From the NCBI GenBank assembly GCA_003242495.1, contig QGUO01000208.1, positions 1 through 6,469 of the forward strand: DNA of 6,469 nucleotides. The letters are read 5' to 3'. Position numbers and translations under genes: made by a program. Origin of the DNA: Pseudomonadota bacterium. Its GTDB lineage: Bacteria > Pseudomonadota > Gammaproteobacteria > Steroidobacterales > Steroidobacteraceae. Of the stretch, positions 1-5,330 are shown piece by piece; within the stretch, counting starts at the first letter, position 1, and each line of letters opens with the position of its first letter. The notes below the pieces were generated by a model. The model was not told the DNA's origin, searched no databases, and was given only the letters and a program-made list of their open reading frames with translations.

Positions 1-2355
1 GAACCGGCCCGCGAGCTCGCCGGCTTTTTCCGCGAGTTCTGCGCCCAGGCGGGCGGACGCGCGCTGATCGCCGCCGAGTCGGCCGGCCGGCGCGAGATGC
101 TGCTCGACATCCTGCGGCGCCAGCACGTGACGCCGACGCCGGTCGAGCGCTGGTCGGACTTCATGGCCGGCGACAGCCCCATCGCCATCACCGTCTCACC
201 GATCGTCACCGGCCTGCTGCTCGAGACCCCGCGCATCGCGCTCATCGCCGAGGAACAGCTGTTCGGCGAGCGCGTGCGCCAGGAGCGCCGCCGGCGTCGC
301 CCGGAACGCGATCCGGAAAAGATCATCCGCGATCTGACCGACCTGAACCCGGGCTCGCCGGTGGTGCACGAGGAATACGGGGTGGGCCGCTTCCTGGGCC
401 TGGAAACCCTCGAAGTCGGCGGTCTGACCAGCGAGTTCCTGCTGCTCGAGTACGCCGATGGCGACAAGCTCTACGTGCCGGTGCAGGCGCTCGATCGCGT
501 CAGCCGCTACACCGGCTCGCCGGCGGAGATGGCGCCGCTGCACAAGCTCGGCACCGATGCCTGGCAGAAGGCCAAGAAAAAAGCCGCGCAACGCGCCCAG
601 GACACGGCCGCCGAGCTGCTCGATATCTATTCGCGGCGCGCTGCGCGCGCCGGCGAGCGCCTGAGCATCGAGGACGCCGAGCTGCGCGCCTTCGAGTCCG
701 CGTTCCGCTTCGAGGAGACGCCCGACCAGGCGCAAGCCATCGAACAGGTGATCGAGGACCTGCGCAGCGGCCGTCCCATGGACCGGGTGGTGTGCGGCGA
801 CGTGGGCTTCGGCAAGACCGAGGTGGCGCTGCGTGCCGCATTCGTGGCCGTGCAGGCCGGCAAGCAGGTGGCCGTGCTCGTGCCCACCACGCTGCTTGCG
901 CAACAGCACTATCAAACCTTCGCCGACCGCTTCGCCGACTGGCCGGTGCGCGTCGAGTCACTGTCACGGTTCCGCGGCCAGAAGGAGGTCGCACAGGTGC
1001 TGGCCGGGCTCGAGTCCGGACAAGTGGACATCGTGGTCGGCACGCACCGCCTGCTGCAGAGCTCGGTGAAATTCAACCGCCTGGGCCTGGTGATCGTGGA
1101 CGAGGAGCATCGCTTCGGCGTGAAGGACAAGGAACGCCTGAAGCAGCTGCGCGCCGAAGTGCACGTGCTGACCCTCACCGCCACCCCCATCCCGCGCACC
1201 TTGAGCATGGCCATGGGCGGGCTGCGCGAGCTCTCGCTCATCACCACGCCGCCGGCGGCGCGCCTGGCGATCAAGACGTTCGTCTCGCAATGGGACGGCG
1301 CCACGGTGCGCGAGGCGTGCCTGCGTGAGCTGCGTCGCGGCGGGCAGATCTATTACGTGCACAACAGCGTCCAGACCATCAACAAGACGGCGCGGGCGCT
1401 CGCCGAGCTGGTGCCGGAGGCGCGCATCGCCGTCGGCCATGGACAGATGCGCGAGCGCGAGCTCGAGCAGATCATGCTCGACTTCTATCATCAGCGCTGC
1501 AATCTGCTGGTGTGCACCACCATCGTGGAAAGCGGCATCGACGTGCCCTCCGCGAACACCATCATCATCGATCGCGCCGACAAGCTGGGCCTCGCGCAGC
1601 TGCACCAATTGCGCGGTCGCGTCGGCCGCTCGCATCACCAGGCCTATGCCTACCTGCTCACTCCGCCGCGCAACGCGATGACCACCGATGCCATCAAGCG
1701 CCTCGAGGCCATCGAGTCGCTCGAGGAGCTCGGGGCGGGCTTCACGCTCGCCACCCACGACCTGGAGATCCGCGGCGCAGGCGAGCTGCTCGGCGAAGAG
1801 CAAAGCGGCCAGATCCAGGAGGTCGGCTACGCGCTCTACATGGAAATGCTCGAGCGCGCGGTCAAGGCGCTCAAGTCGGGGAAGATTCCCCAGCTCGACG
1901 AGCCCATGCATCAGGGACCGGAGGTGGAGCTGCACGTCCCGGCGCTGCTGCCCGACGATTATCTGCCCGACGTTCACCTGCGCCTGGTGCTCTACAAGCG
2001 CATCGCCGCGGCCGCCACCGAGGAGGAGCTGCGCGAGCTGCAAGTGGAAATGATCGACCGGTTCGGCTTGCTGCCGCAGCCCGCCAAGAACCTGTTCGCC
2101 CTCGCGCACTTGAAGCAGCGGGCGCGCGAGCTCGGTCTGCGCCGCCTGGACATCGGCCCGGGCGGCGGCTCGGTCACGTTCGCACCGGATACGCGCGTCG
2201 ACCCGGGCGTGCTGATCCGCTACGTGCAGCAGCACTCGCGCACGCATCGCCTCGACGGCGGCACCAAGCTGCGCTTCACCCTCGACCTCGAGAAAGAGGA
2301 GCGACGCTTCGCCGTCGCCGAGGAGCTGCTCACCGCCCTGGCGAAGCCCAAGTGA
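1..2355 (+). CDS. mfd: Mfd transcription-repair coupling factor (5'-truncated by window edge)
   Basis: ATP-dependent DNA translocase that pushes stalled RNA polymerase off DNA lesions and recruits UvrA to start nucleotide excision repair. The frame is open from base 1 with no start, so the visible 784 residues are the C-terminal two thirds of a protein that is about 1150 residues in E. coli; most of the UvrB-like N-terminal module is outside the window. In order: linker; RNA-polymerase-interacting (CarD/TRCF-type) domain at about 343-516; helicase lobe 1 with Walker A GDVGFGKT (796-819), DEEH box (1099-1110) and LTATPIPRT (1174-1200); lobe 2 with motif VI QLRGRVGR (1606-1629); the translocation (TRG) region starting near GAGF (1732) with RGAGELLGEEQSG (1771-1809); and the C-terminal D7 domain that controls UvrA access (about 1921-2352). 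All motifs are intact and track E. coli Mfd closely. The 97 ATG is internal, not the start. A hairpin follows the stop by four bases. Confidence 0.98.
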   Translation, partial: EPARELAGFFREFCAQAGGRALIAAESAGRREMLLDILRRQHVTPTPVERWSDFMAGDSPIAITVSPIVTGLLLETPRIALIAEEQLFGERVRQERRRRRPERDPEKIIRDLTDLNPGSPVVHEEYGVGRFLGLETLEVGGLTSEFLLLEYADGDKLYVPVQALDRVSRYTGSPAEMAPLHKLGTDAWQKAKKKAAQRAQDTAAELLDIYSRRAARAGERLSIEDAELRAFESAFRFEETPDQAQAIEQVIEDLRSGRPMDRVVCGDVGFGKTEVALRAAFVAVQAGKQVAVLVPTTLLAQQHYQTFADRFADWPVRVESLSRFRGQKEVAQVLAGLESGQVDIVVGTHRLLQSSVKFNRLGLVIVDEEHRFGVKDKERLKQLRAEVHVLTLTATPIPRTLSMAMGGLRELSLITTPPAARLAIKTFVSQWDGATVREACLRELRRGGQIYYVHNSVQTINKTARALAELVPEARIAVGHGQMRERELEQIMLDFYHQRCNLLVCTTIVESGIDVPSANTIIIDRADKLGLAQLHQLRGRVGRSHHQAYAYLLTPPRNAMTTDAIKRLEAIESLEELGAGFTLATHDLEIRGAGELLGEEQSGQIQEVGYALYMEMLERAVKALKSGKIPQLDEPMHQGPEVELHVPALLPDDYLPDVHLRLVLYKRIAAAATEEELRELQVEMIDRFGLLPQPAKNLFALAHLKQRARELGLRRLDIGPGGGSVTFAPDTRVDPGVLIRYVQQHSRTHRLDGGTKLRFTLDLEKEERRFAVAEELLTALAKPK

Positions 2356-2359
2356 GCCT

Positions 2360-2393
2360 GACCTCCCCGGCAGCAACACTCGCCGGGCAGGTC
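2360..2393 (+). terminator. Hairpin directly after mfd (possible terminator or 3'-end stabiliser)
   Basis: GACCT (2360-2364) pairs with AGGTC (2389-2393). Inside it CCCGGC (2366-2371) pairs with GCCGGG (2382-2387), across a single C/C mismatch and around a 10-base loop. The stem begins five bases after the mfd stop codon ends, which is the right place for a 3' end. No T-run follows (the next bases are GTGCGCCAGG), so it does not meet the usual intrinsic-terminator pattern. It may instead stabilise the mfd mRNA end or act with Rho. The structure is clear by inspection; the termination role is inference. Confidence 0.5.
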
Positions 2394-2403
2394 GTGCGCC
2401 AGG

Positions 2404-2429
2404 GGTCACTCGACCAAAGGTCGCTCCAC
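2404..2429. repeat. Short direct repeat enclosing a 5-bp hairpin
   Basis: Two 11-base copies, GGTCACTCGAC (2404-2414) and GGTCGCTCCAC (2419-2429), match at 9 of 11 positions with a 15-base period. Overlapping them, CGACC (2411-2415) and GGTCG (2419-2423) form a perfect 5-bp hairpin around AAA. The spacer is otherwise GC-rich and non-coding. It could be a fragment of a dispersed repeat family or a protein site, but nothing in the window decides this. Confidence 0.4.
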
Positions 2430-2475
2430 TGAGACGGTCGCGGCGCGCGTTCGCCCGGGGCCCGGGAGGCGCCGT

Positions 2476-2488
2476 CCCGTCCGACGGG
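2476..2488. repeat. 13-base inverted repeat in the mfd-csiV spacer
   Basis: CCCGTC (2476-2481) and GACGGG (2483-2488) are inverted copies around a single C, so in RNA this would fold as CCCGT/ACGGG with a three-base loop. It is one of several inverted repeats in this 270-base spacer. High GC makes short palindromes likely by chance, so function is uncertain. Confidence 0.3.
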
Positions 2489-2492
2489 CCCA

Positions 2493-2579
2493 ATCCGCCG
2501 CGCCGGGCGCGCAGCGCCTCGACTGGATCGCCGGCTGCATGGCTGAGTCGCGCTCCTCCGGAGTCGGATCCGCCGCGCC
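2493..2579. repeat. Exact 12-base direct repeat pair, 75 bases apart
   Basis: ATCCGCCGCGCC occurs at 2493-2504 and again at 2568-2579. The flanks diverge at once on both sides. The second copy runs into the 16-bp palindrome at 2576-2591. This may be a paired binding site or a relic of a small duplication; chance is possible at this GC content. Confidence 0.35.
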
Positions 2580-2591
2580 CGACGTCGGGCG
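2576..2591. promoter_or_regulatory. 16-bp perfect palindrome upstream of csiV (candidate operator)
   Basis: CGCCCGACGTCGGGCG reads identically on both strands. Its centre (2583/2584) is 42.5 bases upstream of the transcription start predicted from the -10 element at 2614-2619, so it overlaps where a -35 box would sit. This is the usual position for a repressor blocking RNA polymerase or a class II activator contacting it. The symmetry is seen directly; the operator role and the protein are unknown. Confidence 0.4.
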
Positions 2592-2610
2592 GCACGCGCC
2601 CGGCGCCGGC

Positions 2611-2619
2611 TGGTAAACT
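2611..2619 (+). promoter_or_regulatory. Extended -10 promoter element for csiV
   Basis: TGG followed by TAAACT gives an extended -10 (TGn plus a hexamer matching TATAAT at 4 of 6). It is one of very few A/T-containing stretches in this GC-rich spacer. No convincing -35 box is found at 16-18 bases, which is tolerated with an extended -10. The predicted start of transcription, seven bases past the hexamer, is 2626, the first base of the longest csiV reading frame. Confidence 0.5.
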
Positions 2620-2625
2620 GCGCCC

Positions 2626-3282
2626 ATGCAAACGAGCTGGCAGACGCACTGGACGACGATGAGGCGCGCGGCAATGCTCGCGGTCGCCGCCCTGGGAATG
2701 ATGGTCGGCGCGGCGGGCGCGCAGCAGAACGCCGCAGGCCTGCAGCACTACGACGTCGAGCTGATCGTGTTCCGCACGCTGTCCTCGGGCGCCACCCCGG
2801 AATTGTGGGCCATGGAGGCGGTCGCCGCCGGCCAGCAGCTCGCCCTGCCCGAGGACGATCCGGACCCGATGGACCCGGTGGCGACGCCGACGCCCACGAC
2901 CACCCAGACCTTTCCCGCCGTCCCGCCCGGGCGCCTGAAGCTGACGGCCGTCGAGGAGGCACTGCGCCGCAGCCGCAATTATCAGCCCCTGGCGCACATC
3001 GCATGGACGCAGCCCGGCTATCCGCGCAATGCCGCCCGCTACATCCCGATCGCCGCGCTGGCGCCGTCGGTGCCGGGCCTGTCGGGACAAGTGGCCCTGT
3101 CACGCGGGCGTTACCTGCACCTCACCCTCGACCTTGCGCTGGACGATCCGGCCGTCGACGGCGAGCCGCAGCAACGCTATGTGCTGCGCCAGACCCGCCG
3201 CATGCGCAGCAACGAGCGGCATTACCTCGACCATCCGAAGTTCGGTGTCATCGCGCTCGTCACGCCGGTGCAGAACGACTGA
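2626..3282 (+). CDS. csiV: CsiV-family exported peptidoglycan-binding protein
   Basis: Exported protein of the CsiV family. In Vibrio cholerae CsiV binds peptidoglycan and works with LpoA to activate the synthase PBP1A; that role is taken from the family. The 218-residue product has a signal peptide (Arg13-Arg14, hydrophobic stretch about 17-30, AxA-type site AGA at 30-32 before QQ). Family hallmarks follow: YDVELIVFR (42-50), a low-complexity Asp/Pro then Thr/Pro linker (about 76-102), NYQPLAHIAWTQP (118-130), GRYLHLTLDL (161-170) and RRMRSNERHYLDHP (191-204). No transmembrane segment follows the signal. Two starts are plausible: ATG 2626, with no ribosome-binding site and lying at the predicted transcription start, or ATG 2659, preceded by a weak GGA and giving a more typical signal peptide (MRRAAMLAV...). 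Lying after mfd is a common gammaproteobacterial arrangement, but the 270-base spacer with its own -10 suggests separate transcription. Confidence 0.9.
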   Translation: MQTSWQTHWTTMRRAAMLAVAALGMMVGAAGAQQNAAGLQHYDVELIVFRTLSSGATPELWAMEAVAAGQQLALPEDDPDPMDPVATPTPTTTQTFPAVPPGRLKLTAVEEALRRSRNYQPLAHIAWTQPGYPRNAARYIPIAALAPSVPGLSGQVALSRGRYLHLTLDLALDDPAVDGEPQQRYVLRQTRRMRSNERHYLDHPKFGVIALVTPVQND

Positions 3283-3284
3283 CG

Positions 3285-4226
3285 TCAGCTCTTGTTCGAC
3301 GCCTCGCGTCCCAGGACCTGGTTGCGCCCCTGCTCCTTCGCGCCGCGCAGCGCCTCGAGCGCACACTCGTAGAGCTTCTCCACCGTCATGTCGTGCGGCG
3401 GCACGCAGGAGACGACGCCGCAGCTCGCCGTCACGTAGCGCGAGATTCCCGAGCGTGGATGATGGATGGCCAGGTCGCGGATGCGTCCCAGCACGGTCTC
3501 GGCGTGCTTCACGGCCTGATCGAGCGCCACGCCGGCGCTGAACGCCGCGATCTGATCCTCGTCGAATCGCGCGCACAAGTCGCTCGCCCGCCGGAAACAC
3601 CCGCCGACCACCCGCGCGATGCGCCGGAAGGACTGGTCCGCGCCCTGGCGGCCGAACACGTCGCGGTAGGGCAGGAAATGATCGAGGTCGAACAGCAGGA
3701 GGCTCACGCGCCGCGACTCACGTTGCGCCAGGCTCCAGTCGCGCCGCAACAGCTCATCGAAATACGGCCGGCGCAGCAGCCCCGAGAGCTTGTCGTCGCG
3801 CAGATAGGCGAGCATCGACTGGGTGCTCATCGGATCGCGGCCGTCGCCGCGCGGCTCGGCCGCACCCATGTCGCGCTGGAAGGCGACGAAATGGGTCACC
3901 TGCCCCGTCGCATCGCGCAGCGGCACCAGGGTGATCTCGTTCGAGAACGTCGAACCGTCGCGACGCTGATCACGCAGCACCACGCGGCAAGTGCTGCCGT
4001 CGTGTAACGCCGCGCGCAGCTGCTGGACGCCTCCCTGGTCGCGCCCCTCGCCCTGCGGAACTCGCAGGGGCCGGCCCACCAGGTCGGTTTGTGGATAGCC
4101 GGTGAGCACGGTCATGGCCGCGTTGGCGTAGATCACCGGACAGTCCGGCGCGCGCGCTTCGCAGATCACCACCCCTTGTGGGGCAGCGTCCATGGCCGCC
4201 TGCAGCAACGCCGGATCCAGGTTCAT
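3285..4226 (-). CDS. Cysteine-less LOV/PAS sensor fused to a degenerate GGDEF domain
   Basis: A 313-residue cytoplasmic signalling protein with no signal peptide or membrane span. Residues about 12-120 form a LOV-type PAS domain: YANAAMTVLTGY (33-44), GRPLRVPQG (51-59), RRDGSTFSNEITLVPLRD (88-105), HFVAFQRDM (112-120). The LOV consensus GRNCRFLQG has Leu54 where the photoreactive Cys should be, while Arg55, Gln58, Arg71, Asn96 and Gln117 (oat LOV2 R451, Q454, R467, N492, Q513) are kept. Residues about 145-305 form a GGDEF domain (DKLSGL 145-150, FDLDHF 179-184, AKEQGRN 296-302), but GGEEF is replaced by DEDQI (222-226), and the Lys and Asn that contact GTP are Leu185 and Arg188. The RxxD inhibitory site (RASD 213-216) remains. 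Catalysis is therefore unlikely; c-di-GMP binding is possible. It lies 59 bases after nagZ, with only a weak GAAG ribosome-binding site, and converges on csiV. Automated pipelines would probably call it a diguanylate cyclase. Confidence 0.9.
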   Translation of the reverse strand: MNLDPALLQAAMDAAPQGVVICEARAPDCPVIYANAAMTVLTGYPQTDLVGRPLRVPQGEGRDQGGVQQLRAALHDGSTCRVVLRDQRRDGSTFSNEITLVPLRDATGQVTHFVAFQRDMGAAEPRGDGRDPMSTQSMLAYLRDDKLSGLLRRPYFDELLRRDWSLAQRESRRVSLLLFDLDHFLPYRDVFGRQGADQSFRRIARVVGGCFRRASDLCARFDEDQIAAFSAGVALDQAVKHAETVLGRIRDLAIHHPRSGISRYVTASCGVVSCVPPHDMTVEKLYECALEALRGAKEQGRNQVLGREASNKS

Positions 4227-4237
4227 GTGTACTTCAT

Positions 4238-4253
4238 GTCGACGCCGGTCGAC
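4238..4253 (-). promoter_or_regulatory. Inverted repeat just upstream of the LOV-GGDEF start
   Basis: GTCGAC (4238-4243) and GTCGAC (4248-4253) flank a four-base spacer, giving a 16-base inverted repeat that ends 11 bases before the ATG at 4226. On the minus-strand transcript it folds as a 6-bp stem with a tetraloop next to the ribosome-binding region. It could be an operator or an RNA hairpin that limits translation. No T-run follows, so it is not an obvious terminator for nagZ. A weak -10-like TATGAA lies just upstream on the minus strand (4262-4267), without a good -35. Confidence 0.35.
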
Positions 4254-4285
4254 TCGTCCAGTTCATACGAAAGAGCGTCACGCGT

Positions 4286-5329
4286 TCAGCTTCCCAGCTC
4301 CAGGCTCGGTCGGTCCATGCAGCCCTTCACGGCGCGCTCGCAGGCCTGCCACTGGGCCGTCGCGCGCAGCTGCGCTCGTCCAGGCCCTGGGCGGCCACGC
4401 AGCCGCGCCAGGCGAATCTGGCTCTCAGGATCCGCCTTCCCGTGCAAAGAATCGATGACCTGCAGCACACCTTGGCGATCGTTGCAGATGGAAAGCACGT
4501 CGCAGCCGGCCTCGAGGGCGGCCCGGGCCCGCTCGGGCGGCCCGCCCACCGTGCCCGCGCCCGCCATGGTGAGGTCGTCGGTGAACACCGCCCCGGCGAA
4601 GCCGAGGCGTCCGCGCAGCTCGGCCTGGATCCACCGCCGCGAGAACCCCGCAGGCACGGGGTCGATTTCGGAGAACACCACGTGGGAGGCCATGATGGCC
4701 GGGATGCCATTGGCGATCAGGCGCTCATAGGGGTAGAGATCGGCGTCCAGGTCCTCGATGGGGCGGCGGTCGACCGGTACCGCCACGTGCGAATCGGCCA
4801 CCACGGCCCCATGCCCCGGAAAATGCTTGGCCACCGCCCCCATGCCCGCCTCGCGCATACCGTTGACGAAGGCCACCGCCAGCTCCGCCACCGCGCGCGC
4901 GTCGGCGTGGAACGCCCGATCGCCGATCACCGTGCTCACGCCATAGTCGAGATCCACCACCGGCGCGAAACTCAGGTCGATGCCCACGGCGCGCAGCTCG
5001 GCGGCGAGCAGCCAGCCGCACTGGCGCGCCAGCTGGCGCCCGGCGGCCCGATCGCGGTCGTACTCCCGGCCGATGGCGCGCATGGGCGGCAGGACCGTGA
5101 ATCCGGTACGAAAGCGCTGCACCCGCCCGCCCTCGTGGTCGACGGTGACTAGCAGCGGCGGTCGGCGCACGGCGCGGATGTCGGCCACCAATTGCTCGAG
5201 CTGCTCGATGCTTTCGAAATTGCGCGTGAACAGGATGACGCCGCCGACCAGCGGATGCGCCAACAGCTCACGGTCCTCCTGCGTGAGGCTGATGCCCTGC
5301 ACGTCGACCATGAGCGGACCGAGTGTCAT
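4286..5329 (-). CDS. nagZ: NagZ beta-N-acetylglucosaminidase (GH3)
   Basis: Cytoplasmic glycoside hydrolase family 3 enzyme that removes N-acetylglucosamine from 1,6-anhydro-muropeptides during cell-wall recycling; in many Gram-negatives its products feed AmpR-type beta-lactamase induction. The 347 residues match the family length (341 in E. coli), with no signal peptide. Visible motifs: LAHPLVGGVILFTRNF (23-38), VDHEGGRVQRF (63-73, substrate-binding Asp64), AKHFPGHG (167-174), the Asp/His acid-base pair in ADSH (Asp179, His181) and the nucleophile in TDDLTM (Asp251), followed by GCDVLSICN (275-283). The start is supported by family alignment (two residues longer than E. coli) and by GAGAG at 5335-5339 with a five-base spacer. 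The ATG begins one base after the rlmD stop codon, so the two genes are almost certainly cotranscribed and probably translationally coupled. Confidence 0.97.
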   Translation of the reverse strand: MTLGPLMVDVQGISLTQEDRELLAHPLVGGVILFTRNFESIEQLEQLVADIRAVRRPPLLVTVDHEGGRVQRFRTGFTVLPPMRAIGREYDRDRAAGRQLARQCGWLLAAELRAVGIDLSFAPVVDLDYGVSTVIGDRAFHADARAVAELAVAFVNGMREAGMGAVAKHFPGHGAVVADSHVAVPVDRRPIEDLDADLYPYERLIANGIPAIMASHVVFSEIDPVPAGFSRRWIQAELRGRLGFAGAVFTDDLTMAGAGTVGGPPERARAALEAGCDVLSICNDRQGVLQVIDSLHGKADPESQIRLARLRGRPGPGRAQLRATAQWQACERAVKGCMDRPSLELGS

Positions 5330-5330
5330 G

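Noticed and set aside
97..99. ATG as the start of mfd
   Set aside because: The frame is open to base 1 and the upstream residues match Mfd; E. coli Mfd has about 360 further N-terminal residues.
2458..2463. GGGCCC palindrome in a G/C run of the spacer
   Set aside because: Only six bases and in a nearly pure G/C stretch, so expected by chance.
964..3090. Stop-free 708-codon frame on the minus strand
   Set aside because: It runs antisense to conserved mfd and csiV coding sequence. High GC at third codon positions removes stops from antisense frames, and its translation shows no recognisable domain.
2330..3103. 257-codon minus-strand frame across the mfd-csiV spacer
   Set aside because: Arg/Pro/Ala-rich low-complexity translation that overlaps csiV antisense; typical of a GC-rich shadow frame.
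2805..4007. 400-codon plus-strand frame over csiV and the LOV-GGDEF gene
   Set aside because: It covers two genes with clear family motifs in other frames; its His/Arg/Ala-rich translation resembles no protein family I know.
4178..5152. 324-codon plus-strand frame opposite nagZ
   Set aside because: Antisense shadow of nagZ, whose catalytic motifs are intact on the minus strand.
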